Shown here piece by piece: positions 10,355 to 21,038 of a stretch of 64,000 bases of DNA. The position numbers and the translations under genes were made by a program. The stretch is from contig JAYKKI010000016.1 in NCBI GenBank assembly GCA_039881145.1, forward strand, positions 11,150,501 through 11,214,500, written 5' to 3'. The notes beneath the pieces are model-generated. The model searched no databases. It was not told the DNA's origin and saw nothing but the letters and a program-made list of their open reading frames with translations. The DNA comes from Druceiella hillmani. Its lineage: Eukaryota > Arthropoda > Insecta > Lepidoptera > Hepialidae. Position 1 is the first letter of the stretch, and each line of letters starts with the position of its first letter.

Positions 10355-11399
10355 AGCTCAAAAAAGCTGTTAAAGTTGATCGTGCTGGTGGTTCCAACGC
10401 AACTAGTTCTGCTGTTTCTCTAGTGAAGAAAACGCGTTGTCTATTTTCTAAGTGGACAGATAAATGAAAAACTTCTGGATCTCGATCAAGTATCGGGAAA
10501 CAAAAAAATTGCCAAATTTCTTCATTGGTATTTATATAACGACCCATTTGATACTGTACTATTTCATCGTGCTCATTTTCTTTAATCACAGTAAAGACCG
10601 CCATATGACCACCCTTGTTGATATCCTTGTATACGCATTTGATGGATTTAACAGAATTACAGTATTCGATATTAATATGGGCTTTGAAAATTTTGGACAG
10701 AAGTGGATTGTACGGAACTACCCATTGATTGTTAACTTCTATTTCTTCAGTGTCTCGTATTTTAATTTTTGCTGATTAAAATTTGTTCTGATTATCGATA
10801 TCTGTACTTTGGATATACATCTTCGCTTGTTATTGTTTCGTTTAGCAATAGTTTTGGATAACGTTTCGTACTACAAATGTATGATCTTTCATGAATGGTG
10901 AATTTCTATTTAATTAGCCACAAGGACCATGAATCACATTTTTCACTATTACATCGTAAAGCTCAGGGTTTTCTTCCGGTTAGGGAATGTTTCTAAAATT
11001 GAAGTTTGTTTCTAAACTAGATTAAGTTGTGAAAATGTGGCAGTCCTCGTTTCTGCCATTCAATCGAATACATCCAGTAGAAGACAGGGCCGAATATTTA
11101 ATTTTAAACTATGATATCAACAAATTTGATTTGTTTTCAACGAAAAACTCGGGCAATAATATCATGTCAATCAAAAGCCATCTATTAGTTGATATTCTAA
11201 TTCTTCGTTGATTTCCAGCCAAGAAGAGTTACATGTAAATGTTATAAATACATCATACATGTCAACCGTTTTTTCTAACGTAGGTCATTGCAATTTGACC
11301 ATATTCATGCATATGACCTGGACATCCCATAAATGTAGATGGAAAAATGATCAATTTTCTCGCGTTATTGATGTTTTCATCATTCTTTATTGCGTCTCT
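10290..11399 (-). pseudogene. Helitron Rep, HUH nuclease and tyrosine region
   Basis: The block YSIEWQKRGLPHFHNLI is readable at about 11075-11020, with the metal-binding HxH (His-Phe-His) at 11029-11037. Further on come NPELYDVIVKNVIHGPCG (near 10920), NNQWVVPYNPLLSKIFKAHI (near 10710) and EYCNSVKSIKCVYKDINKG. In active Helitrons the last block reads KYxCKYxNKG and supplies two catalytic tyrosines. Here the first is Cys (10635-10637) and the second Asp (10623-10625). Frameshifts and stops also occur near 11230, 10990 and 10800. The strand-transfer chemistry would be lost even if the frames were repaired. Confidence 0.88.
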
Positions 11400-11905
11400 T
11401 CAATGGATATATTCTGAAGGCAGCTTCCGTTGTGTATGGCTAATAAATTTCAATTTTTCCGTCTCAATTTTTGCATACGTGTGACCTATGCATTGGTGGA
11501 ATACGTGTCGACAATTAAGAATGTGATTATATTCACCATCTCGAATCATAATTCGATAAGCGTAGAATTGCATCACTAATACTTTTTTGTTAGTTTCGAT
11601 ACCTGTAATTGGATTGACCTGTTGGATGTTAAAGTGATAACCATCTTCACCTTGTGGAAATATTAGTGGATACTGGACCGCATCGTAACTGCGATGTGTT
11701 TCAGAAATTTGTTGTAGTTCATTACTTCGTATTTGAATAATGATATCACGATGACTATATTCATTATCGACAATTACTTCTACAACTTCATATACTTGAG
11801 GTGTAATAAACTTTCGCTCATGCTCACCGATTGGTCTTTTATGAGCTCTAATGACGATCTTATAATTGTCTGCAACCATTCGTTCCAATGAAGTCTGACC
11901 TATTG
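11400..11905 (-). pseudogene. Helitron Rep, N-terminal domain (Helitron_like_N)
   Basis: Opens with SLERMVADNYKIVIRAHKRP and contains ISETHRSYDAVQYPLIFPQG, GEDGYHFNIQQVNPITG, then VLVMQFYAYRIMIRDGEYNH. These are the conserved blocks of the Helitron_like_N family immediately upstream of the HUH nuclease. The frame is open from 11888 to 11400, the longest intact piece of the element, and continues beyond 11400 as IHLKDAIKNDENIN and GHMHEYGQIAMTYV before the first disruptions near 11260. The 5' part of the protein is absent. Confidence 0.9.
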
Positions 11906-12189
11906 ATTAATTGACTAACAAAAAGCACGGCTTTGTGAGGGCTCGCGAGTTTTTTTAATGGGCGTACATTAAAATAATGCTTTCAGGTTGCAGGTTGCGA
12001 TTGGGGTTGCCGCGCTTCTACACTGCTTCCGTCATATTTGCAGATGCTAATATAGACAACTTTACTACATGGCCCAGGATTAATTTTTACGTGCTACTTT
12101 TATTCTTTGTGAAACTACAAAAAATTTTGTGAACACTTTCTTACTTTTAGGCATCTTACTTAAATAAAATATTATTTTAAAAAAAAATT
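11906..12189. other. Possible Helitron 5' flank
   Basis: It follows the point where the Rep frame disappears. It is slightly more G+C-rich (GGTTGCAGGTTGCGATTGGG near 11988-12007) than its surroundings and has no coding similarity. It could be the 5' non-coding part of the Helitron or unrelated DNA; no 5' TC terminus was identified. Confidence 0.3.
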
Positions 12190-12423
12190 CACTGTTGACT
12201 TTAAAATGATAATCACTTGAATTCACTGATAGAATATTCACTTTTGACTTCTAGAGAAAACACTGTGACGGAAATACGCTGAGCTCCAATTTATATACGG
12301 TGCGTGATCAAAATTTCTGGTTTTTGAATAATTTATGGTTCCAGAATATTCGGACATATTCAATACTAAACTGTTAATAATCTCTTGAATTCACCGATAG
12401 ATTATTCACTCTTGACTTTTAGA
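12190..12423. repeat. Two-copy imperfect direct repeat, offset ~168 bp
   Basis: CTTGAATTCACTGATAGA at 12216 recurs as CTTGAATTCACCGATAGA at 12384. Similarity extends into a shared TTCAC(T/C)(T/C)TTGACTT(C/T)TAGA. It lies just upstream of the Helitron body. Confidence 0.8.
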
Positions 12424-15400
12424 ATATATATCTTTGATGTGTAAAGTTCCGAGACGGATAACTCCTATTTGAAACTAGCTTTTTTTTTCGGGAAATCTAA
12501 AATTAAAATTAAAATTGAATATTTACGATAACATTGGTTGTATCTATTTACTTTCATGTTAAATACTAGATAGTAGTTTAGCCAGCTATTTGAAAGAAAC
12601 AAAATAAAACATAATTTTACATTATTTTTCCCTTAAAATACATGCTGTAATCTCGTAAAAATATCATAAAAGATATGTCGAATATATTAAACATTCCGAA
12701 CTTCTATAAATCTAAAAAAAAAATTTGTCGAAAATGTATCACCTTACGTAACTATGTCTTGGTAATACATTTTATTGAACTCACTGTTATAAGTTAAAGA
12801 CAATAAATGCAACGTTTAAATCTTCACGTACAAACTAAAGTCTAGTGTCATAAATCTAACTACGCTCGCTCATTTAATAGGATACTAACAAAAAAGTTTT
12901 AATACAATGTAGGAACCTAATATTCAAAAGTAGTATACGTATATATTTTTCTACTAAAGGGAAATGTAGATGGGAGAAAACAACAAAAATTATGAATTCT
13001 TGATCACTTGCGATTATGTTATAAATAGATTGTCAAAGTAAATACAAGGCTATATAAAATATATTTTTCATTAAATTGAGAATAGTACATAAAGATATAA
13101 TATATAGGTATAAAGATATAAATAATAGTAGCTTTATATATTTCAAGTAAATTGAAAATTAACAAGCGTATTTGAGAAATTGTAGATGAGTGATTTAAAT
13201 ACATTCTTAAATAATCCTTGAAGAAAAAAGGATAAGATGCTAAATTTATTTTATTTGAAGCGTGGTGTGGTATTAAAATGTTCAAGTAAGTATATATTGA
13301 ACTCTTTCATAAAGTATAAATAAATTGAACTTCTGAAAATGGTGAAAAGAATAACGGAAATATAATATATTCACAAACAATTCATGTCGAAAATAACACG
13401 AACCAAATTGAAATCCAGAATATGAAAAAACTTCTGTCAAACTTCTTTCATACGAAATGAATTTGGTAGCATATGGGTCCCAAATCTAAACTGAAGCTTA
13501 TTTTCTGCTTCTGAACACGTGTTAGCGCCCACACAACGATATTGGAATTTTATTCCTTTCTATTTTATATCCTCTGTAACTGCATCACAAAATCGACCTA
13601 TTTTTCACTTGAAATTTTTTTTCAGGAATTCATTGGAATACCAAATATATTGACATGTGCGATAACATGAATGATAATAATGAATTTTTTTCATGGATAC
13701 AAAAAAAATATCAGGTGCAAGAGAACAAGTTCAAATTATGGAAGATGACGTTATAAAACTGGAAACGATAATTAACTGAAGTTCATAACTTAGATTATAC
13801 AGTTTTACTTTAATTCTACAGACAATATTAATATTTACATAACACAGGAGTAACAGGTAAAAAATAAAATGTTTGTATTTCTTTAAATTCAAGGTTCAGC
13901 TTTTGACCGTGGTTCAGCCTGCAGTAATTTTTAGTTTACATATTTATCGTCAAAAAAAAACAGTGAATATGGAAATTGGTATCACGTTAATGATACCGTT
14001 CCTAATGTAAAAAAGTAAGAAAATAGGAACACTAAACACAGTCTACGCCAATTTTCATTATAACCTGTACAACCCTTAAGGCGTGATTGAATAACAAATC
14101 TCCAAATACATTTTTTCTCGGCTTAATATTTTCATAAGTAAAATAACAAATTTGTAAACCAGTCTATTATACGAGTAATATGTAAAACAAATTTGGCTGT
14201 AATTTTGTCAATGTGGAGTTATTTAGTCGAAAAGAATAATAATTTTATATTTATGTGAGAGATACCGTAATAATGGAGAATGTGGGAATATATTTATAAT
14301 TTGCTTGTCTGAAAGTGCGTGAAATATTTAAGGAAAGTACTTAAAAGATAGAATGTGTCAAGACAGTTTTGAAAAAAAAACATTAATAAAATTATCAATT
14401 GAAACCATATTCATTTTGAACTTTTAGTTTGTAAATTATCCATTATTTAATAATAGATAGATGTTAGTGAAATTATATGACCGCGACTCGATTCTTGAAG
14501 TAAAAACGCTTTCCTTTACTTAAAAAAAAAAATTGTAAAAAATTAAAACGATTATCAACTTTGTGTGCCCTCTTTTCCCATATTGCTTCCTTATAGAACA
14601 TATTGAAATTAACAAAACATTTGCATGTACAATCTTATACTTGCAAACTGCAGCAAAACATAGCGTAAAACAGAATACGAATTTATTGAACTTTCTAATT
14701 CAAATTAAAAAATTAATAACACGTCTGTGATTAATGTTTAGGAGTCGACATAATAACACTTTCTCCAGAAATTAACACAAAAATTCCATTAATCTTCTTT
14801 CTAAGAATAAAGGTTTCCCTTATTTTTAAGTACCACTTAAAACTAAGGAAAAAAGCATAACAGGAAATCCGCCCGTTGCATGATGCCATATACATGTACA
14901 TATACATGTGACGTTAGGTTGGAAAAAAATTTATGAAATTTTATTTCATTTCACATGTAAATTGCATGTAGAATATAACTTACTTATATTAAAGAAATAT
15001 TGTTTGTTCCATAAATGTTAATGATTTCTTTGTAAATTATTCTCTTATATGATAATGAGTTTACAATTGAATATATGAATATCCAAGGAATACTCCATAT
15101 ACAAGGAATATACTAGTCGAATTTTTATTTTCTATAAAAACTTAACCATTTAATTCCATAAGACGGCATAATGTAGAATAACAATAGCTGCATCTCAGTA
15201 CTATTCCAATTCGTAGGAACATAAACATTAATGTAATGTCATTACTTTGATATATTTTATTTTTTATTTGAGACGTTTTCACCTTTAAAAAATATGACTC
15301 ATTTATATCTATTTTTGGCTTCATTTTATTTGAAGAAAAAATGTAAACTTAGTTAATCGTATGAATTCTAATAATCGCAATACAAAAACAATTGACACTA

Positions 15401-15920
15401 AAACCGTTGAAGGAAATTTCTGTGCATTTTTTAAATATATTATTTTGTTCAAGCTACGTTCCATCTATTTTGTTTAGCACGCATCGTTGATTTTATTCTC
15501 ATTTATTCTGACTCGAAGGGTTTGTTATTTAACGGAGATTTAATTAGTGTCAATTTCTTTCCTGAAGTGAGGAGGTCATTAAATTCTTTCATTTACATAA
15601 ACGACAAACATTGCAGAAAGATTGAGCGATACTTAAAAGTTTAAGAGTGCGGGAGCTTTTTGTGTAAGTACAAGTGACTGTGGTTTTAATTGCGTCGTGT
15701 CATAAGATGAAGTGAAAGTGTCCGTTGAATGCCCAAAAACTCAACTGTGGACTAATTTGGATAATATTTTGGATTTGAAAGTTTTTTTAAACCATCCTCG
15801 CAATTGCTTCCAAACTATAAAATTTAGTATACTATAAATACATTTGAATCAATTTAAAAATCCGTCTTTCAAGTGGGGAAATATTTTCTCAAAGGTTATT
15901 GTTCCGTTGTTACAGAGCGT
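12424..15920. other. No recognisable gene
   Basis: ORFs at 13019-13285 and 15142-15324 (both minus) are I/L/Y/N-rich translations of A+T DNA and I do not credit them. The segment 15450-15720 is slightly less A+T-rich and includes a consensus-like donor GTGTAAGTACAAG near 15660. It might be an untranslated first exon of a flanking gene, but nothing confirms this. Confidence 0.4.
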
Positions 15921-17003
15921 GGGGAAGGGGAAGGGGAAGGGGAAGGGGAAGGGGAAGGGGAAGGGGAAGGGGAAGGGGAAGGGGAAGGGAAGGGGAAGGG
16001 GAAGGGGAAGGGGAAGGGGAAGGGGAAGGGGAAGGGGAAGGGGAAGGGGAAGGGAAGGGGAAGGGGAAGGGGAAGGGGAAGGGGAAGGGGAAGGGGAAGG
16101 GGAAGGGGAAGGGGAAGGGGAAGGGGAAGGGGAAGGGGAAGGGGAAGGGGAAGGGGAAGGGGAAGGGGAAGGGGAAGGGGAAGGGGAAGGGGAAGGGGAA
16201 GGGGAAGGGGAAGGGGAAGGGGAAGGGGAAGGGGAAGGGGAAGGGGAAGGGAAGGGGAAGGGGAAGGGGAAGGGGAAGGGGAAGGGGAAGGGGAAGGGGA
16301 AGGGGAAGGGGAAGGGGAAGGGGAAGGGGAAGGGGAAGGGGAAGGGGAAGGGGAAGGGGAAGGGGAAGGGGAAGGGGAAGGGAAGGGGAAGGGGAAGGGG
16401 AAGGGGAAGGGGAAGGGGAAGGGAAGGGGAAGGGGAAGGGGAAGGGGAAGGGGAAGGGGAAGGGGAAGGGGAAGGGGAAGGGGAAGGGGAAGGGAAGGGG
16501 AAGGGGAAGGGGAAGGGGAAGGGGAAGGGGAAGGGGAAGGGGAAGGGGAAGGGAAGGGGAAGGGGAAGGGGAAGGGGAAGGGGAAGGGGAAGGGGAAGGG
16601 GAAGGGGAAGGGGAAGGGGAAGGGGAAGGGGAAGGGGAAGGGGAAGGGGAAGGGGAAGGGGAAGGGGAAGGGGAAGGGGAAGGGGAAGGGGAAGGGGAAG
16701 GGGAAGGGGAAGGGGAAGGGGAAGGGGAAGGGGAAGGGGAAGGGGAAGGGGAAGGGGAAGGGAAGGGGAAGGGGAAGGGGAAGGGGAAGGGGAAGGGGAA
16801 GGGGAAGGGGAAGGGGAAGGGGAAGGGGAAGGGGAAGGGGAAGGGGAAGGGGAAGGGGAAGGGAAGGGGAAGGGGAAGGGGAAGGGGAAGGGGAAGGGGG
16901 AAGGGGAAGGGGAAGGGGAAGGGGAAGGGAAGGGGAAGGGGAAGGGGAAGGGGAAGGGGAAGGGGAAGGGGAAGGGGAAGGGGAAGGGGAAGGGGAAGGG
17001 GAA
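15921..17003 (+). repeat. (GGGGAA)n satellite, 1.08 kb
   Basis: About 180 head-to-tail GGGGAA units with no pyrimidine on the plus strand. Ten units lose one G (GGG runs at about 15987, 16052, 16249, 16380, 16421, 16492, 16551, 16760, 16861 and 16927) and one gains a G (run of five at 16896-16900). There are no base substitutions that I can see: all variation is in G-run length. Each slip shifts the triplet phase, so every frame of both strands stays open as GE/GK/GR or PS/PL/PF dipeptide repeats. These long ORFs are artefacts of the repeat. The strand can form G-quadruplexes and purine-motif triplexes. Confidence 0.98.
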
Positions 17004-17036
17004 ATAAACCGAACATTGATCGGTGACCTGGTACTA

Positions 17037-17037
17037 T

Positions 17038-17090
<53 letters not shown>

Positions 17091-17097
17091 TCTATAT
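17037..17097. repeat. (CA)n(TA)n microsatellite
   Basis: About eleven CA units followed by TA units and a short TTTATC interruption. It begins 34 bp after the GGGGAA satellite, which ends in AAATAAACCGAAC. Confidence 0.95.
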
Positions 17098-17145
17098 ATA
17101 TTCATATAAAACATTAGGTCGACAACTAATAATGAAATACTAATT

Positions 17146-17193
17146 ATAAAATTATTAAGAGTTTTTAATTTTAAAAAGTCTTAATAATTTTAT
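17146..17193. repeat. 48-bp foldback
   Basis: ATAAAATTATTAAGA pairs exactly with TCTTAATAATTTTAT. It is followed inward by one G-G mismatch, a 5-bp T/A stem and a 6-nt AATTTT loop. Confidence 0.8.
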
Positions 17194-17740
17194 GGCATTT
17201 TTAATATTACAATCAGTTTGCAATTTCAAAATACAGTTTTAAGTTTTCACTCCTGTAAACAGTCCTCATGACTGCTTCCGATTTTTTTTTTTTGTTTTGA
17301 TTTTTGATTCGTTTGATTTGTTTTGTAGTCATGCAAAAATTAAAACATATGACAAACATAAAAAATGCAAATTTAGTTCAGAATATAAATGGAACAGTTT
17401 TTGGTCATGTGGAATGAATATAAAATAATGCAAAAAAATTGCAAAAATATTCTGTATATCCATAAAATTGGTCTTAAATGGAGTTGTGTTCTCTTTTTTC
17501 TACATACATTTTACACTTACTATGTGTAACTGTGATAAATGTTATTATTTAGTTATAATTTACGCTAATTAAATGCAACTTCGGTTAATCAGGAAAGGAA
17601 TATTTCGGTTCGATAAAAATATGGATTTCATTAATTTTTCCAATAAATATCAAAATATTTTATCGAGTATTGAAGTAAGTTTCCCATGGCTAATGAAATA
17701 AAGAATCGTATAGTGAGGTAAATTATTTTATAATATACTT

Positions 17741-17870
17741 GTCGTCACCATGGTCTATTGGGTTGATCACTAGGCATACGGCCTTTAACTTCGAGGCGGA
17801 TCGCAGGGACCCGGTTTCGATTCCCCCTTAAGCAAGGTTCTATTCTATGTAGTGAGCTATCGCTTCAAGA
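17741..17870 (+). mobile_element. tRNA-derived SINE head (decayed)
   Basis: GACCCGGTTTCGATTCCCCC (about 17808-17827) is an RNA polymerase III B-box with one inserted T relative to GGTTCGANTCC. About 55 bp upstream, TGGTCTATTGGGTTGATCAC resembles a loose A-box/D-arm. A perfect acceptor stem is not formed, so this is not a functional tRNA gene. The downstream body (AAGCAAGGTTC...GAGCTATCGC) has no clear tail. Related in type, but not closely in sequence, to the 34-kb SINE. Confidence 0.6.
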
Positions 17871-18879
17871 TTATAAAATTTTTAACCTCGCTATTGATAT
17901 TTACTAAACTTCATACCTAGATTGAAATTTAAAAGAACAATAACACTTTTTCTTATACGAAATTTTTTTAAAATTGGTATTATTTTACTGAATTGTTATA
18001 TCGTTAAAATTTACCATGGAGATTTTACTTGACAACTGCAATTTTTCATAATTTGTGAAAAGAAATTTTTAGATTTTTAGATCTTTGAGTTTAAGCAAAA
18101 AAGAGACAAAATTGTATTTAGCTTAGTAGCAAATTCATGACTTTTGATTGATAGATGTACATGGAAGGATGACACTATTTAATTATAGAAAAATAATTAA
18201 ATTGCTAAAAATAATTTCAAAATAATTTAATTTCAAATTGATATAAAATTTAAAAAAAGTAAGAAAACTTCGCATCATTTTTTTCGTGAAACCTAAGAAA
18301 TATGGATTTAGACTATAGCAATAATCTTACATCACGAATGTACCTCAAAAAATACACTGCAACGATTTGTATGTTTCGATTGTGATTTTTCTGCATCACC
18401 TAAATTATAAGGCATATCTAAAATAGATTAAATGTTTAATGACATCCAATCATAGTAATGGACAAACAACATTCAATTTAAATCTTGCCATAAAACTTTC
18501 TTTTTCACTATTTGAATTGTGGAGCCTGATAAAAAAATTAATGTTTTGTTTACTCACTTAACTTTTGGTTATTTTATGGATAATGTTTGATAATTTTTTC
18601 ATTGAATAGTATTCAAGGTTATATCAGATAAACAAGCAAATTATAAAGTGGATCTTAGCAATTTAATAATTTCGAATGGTTATATTCTTATAATCAGACT
18701 ATGTGCGTTTTCATGTAACGGTACATACATACGACAATGAATACGTAAAATGTATTGATTATTAAACAATAAGACATTATTTGCACATCGATATTAATGT
18801 TGATTAAATAAAATGCTTTTCTTTAATTATAATTCAAGGAAGTTAAGAAAGTTTTAACGCTGCCATTTCAGAAAACGTT
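17871..18879. other. Non-coding A+T-rich stretch
   Basis: Nothing recognised. Confidence 0.5.
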
Positions 18880-19137
18880 ATGAGACGATTCAATAGACAC
18901 TTAACCTTTCCTTACAGTCGGTCTTTCATAAGCAAACGGTTCAGCATACGAATTCAAATTGTTAATTTTGAACTTGAAAAGGGCTTCAGTTCACCAGTCT
19001 CATATGAGTACCGCTACGTGGTTTTAAGCCCTCAAGGAAGCGGGGCTCATGCCATTTCTGCAATTAATTCATTCGATTTAGGCATTTGGTTTGTATTTGT
19101 TTTAATCTCATATTTCATTTGGTTTCCTTTTATGTAA
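18880..19137 (+). CDS. Unidentified ORF, 85 codons
   Basis: I do not recognise it. The peptide (MRRFNRHLTFPYSRSFISK... then VLSPQGSGAHAISA and a hydrophobic C-terminus IWFVFVLISYFIWF) is less biased than its surroundings, and base composition is more balanced from 18890 to 19060. The hydrophobic tail could be one membrane segment. A pyrimidine tract with AG (CTTTCCTTACAG, ending near 18917) could be a splice acceptor inside it, so an exon starting there is an alternative. No homologue or neighbour supports a function. Confidence 0.2.
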   Translation: MRRFNRHLTFPYSRSFISKRFSIRIQIVNFELEKGFSSPVSYEYRYVVLSPQGSGAHAISAINSFDLGIWFVFVLISYFIWFPFM

Positions 19138-20920
19138 CAATATTTATTCATCGTTCACTTTCCTTTAGCCTCTGGCTCTTTAACAATCCTCTTTGAAATA
19201 TAAGATTTGGTAAATATGTTCCAATTTTTCTTATTTTCTTTCCATTTGTTCATAAGGAAATACAATTCTCATTATATTCTCCTTAAAGAACAATGAATAT
19301 GACGCATGCATATGTGAGTCTAATATTTTCCTTTTTTGAGCCAACAATAAAGTATGTTGAGAACTAAAATTATTGTGCAGTGAGAAAATGTTTTTTTTTA
19401 TTGTCGATATTTAGTTTCTTAGCAAATTAATTAAATAGCAGATTTATTTGATTTCAAGTGTTCAATTCAAGTTGATGAAAAAAATTATGGAAAAAGTATG
19501 AAATTGATTTTTTTCTCTACCTATTTATGAAGAATAATTCTTAAGATAATCGTATAATGGTTTTAACTTATAAGCATGATATGGACGTGTAGTCAACGTA
19601 TATATGTTACAGAGTATTACATGATTACAACATTCCTTTCTACGTTGTACATATTATAACACATTATATACGAAATACAGAATTCCTATTTATATATCCT
19701 CATTATGAAGATACTTTTCTCTTTAGGTTTAACCAGATTTCAATATCCAACATTAAGACTCTATATACCATAACTTATTTAAAATTCTTGATCATTTCAA
19801 TTAATATGAAGAAAACCTCTTAATGAAAAATTAATTGTAAGATTAACACAAGTAACACTGTTCATTATAATAATTATGAAAGTAATATTTTTTTAAATAA
19901 GTGGGCTTTTATTGTAAAGACAAATTAACATGTCTTTTTTTATTGATCGATTAATGAAATATAACTCCTGACCTAAATAAATAGTCTAGTAGAAACTTTA
20001 ACTAAATCCATTTAGCCATTTTCATGTGATGCATGCATAAAAAGGGGCAAAGAGACAAACGGACAATAATTCCAAAAATGTTATTTTTTATTATTACTAT
20101 TTTTATTATTTTCTTCTAAATATTTTTTCTAAATACCTCTGGTATAAAGACACGCCAATTCTATGATTTTATTAAATATTTAGACATTAAAGTACGTGAC
20201 ATTAAAATTTATTGAGCCTAATGCTAATCCTTCAAAAGTAATTAAATTTCGAATATTTACAACACATTCAAATTGCAACAAATTGAAGAAATAAATTAAA
20301 CGAATACATACAATGTAGAAAAATTTTACGTAGGAAAGACGACCAATAATATCAACTGCCCTCATCTGTTTGCCCACACTTCATTTCTGGCTGGGCTCAT
20401 TCCGCTAATATGTGTATGCTCAGGTAGAAAATTCAATTGCGCGATTTGAAATACACATAGCGTTATCTTTTAATTTATATAGATACATTATAAGTAGATG
20501 TAACCACTAAGCATCGAATAGATAGGCAACTTCTTCGTATTTTTTACTAATACAATGTAAATTAACATATGAAAACATTAAGCGTGTATAACTTTGGATA
20601 GGGTAAACGGGTTCTGATACAAAAAACCTCATTACACAAAGGCAAACGCTACATTTAAAAAAGACTGTATTTTAATTGGATTAGTAGTTTTTACGTGAAG
20701 CGTATTAAAATAAAAGTACTAACAGATAAATGGAAAAAGAAACAAAAATTCCTTAAATAATATTTTAATTCCATTCTTTTTATCATATTCCCCTAATTAT
20801 TTTTTTTTCATAAATATCTTCAATATAATCATTTCTACAGTTTCATTGTTTGTTTGTTTCGCCTTCACCCCTCAACTACTCAATATACCCCATAACCCAT
20901 TAAATTTTACATGTACTCGT
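19138..20920. other. Non-coding A+T-rich stretch
   Basis: The 65-codon minus ORF at 20180-20377 is compositional. No repeat family recognised. Confidence 0.5.
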
Positions 20921-20946
20921 GTATGTATATATATATATATGTATAC

Positions 20947-21034
<88 letters not shown>
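20921..21034. repeat. (TA)n microsatellite with periodic GTATAC interruptions
   Basis: TA blocks broken at intervals of roughly 16-22 bp by G or C (ATGTATAC, ATGTATAT, ATACATAT), then a pure TA end. Confidence 0.95.

Positions 21035-21038
<4 letters not shown>

Larger units (their letters stand above)
8390..11905 (-). mobile_element. Degenerate Helitron, Rep/helicase coding body
   Basis: A rolling-circle transposon whose single large protein (HUH nuclease plus PIF1-like helicase) can be followed almost end to end on the minus strand through several frames. In order: Helitron_like_N segment (11888-11400), Rep HUH and KY-motif region (11400-10600), linker (10600-9870), helicase (9859-8454), and a C-terminus reading LFIYSPDHKTLNVVYKQEL with a stop at 8390-8392. 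The total of about 1,170 codons is a little short of usual Helitron proteins; the first few hundred residues are missing upstream of the SLERM segment near 11905. Many stops and frameshifts make it non-functional. Its neighbours are a LINE relic downstream and uncharacterised DNA upstream that may include the element's 5' flank. Confidence 0.93.

Noticed and set aside
11029..11417. Plus-strand ORFs (60 and 69 codons) in the Helitron
   Set aside because: Antisense shadows of the Rep coding strand.
15640..15720. First exon with GTAAGT donor
   Set aside because: Only a donor-like motif and mild composition change support it; no promoter, ORF or acceptor partner could be tied to it.
15844..17117. 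Five long overlapping ORFs (375-414 codons) encoding GE/GK/GR or PS/PL/PF repeats on both strands
   Set aside because: They are translations of the GGGGAA satellite, which has no stop in any frame; there is no start context or non-repeat domain.
17741..17830. Functional tRNA gene
   Set aside because: B-box has an inserted base, the A-box is poor and no 7-bp acceptor stem forms; a SINE head fits better.
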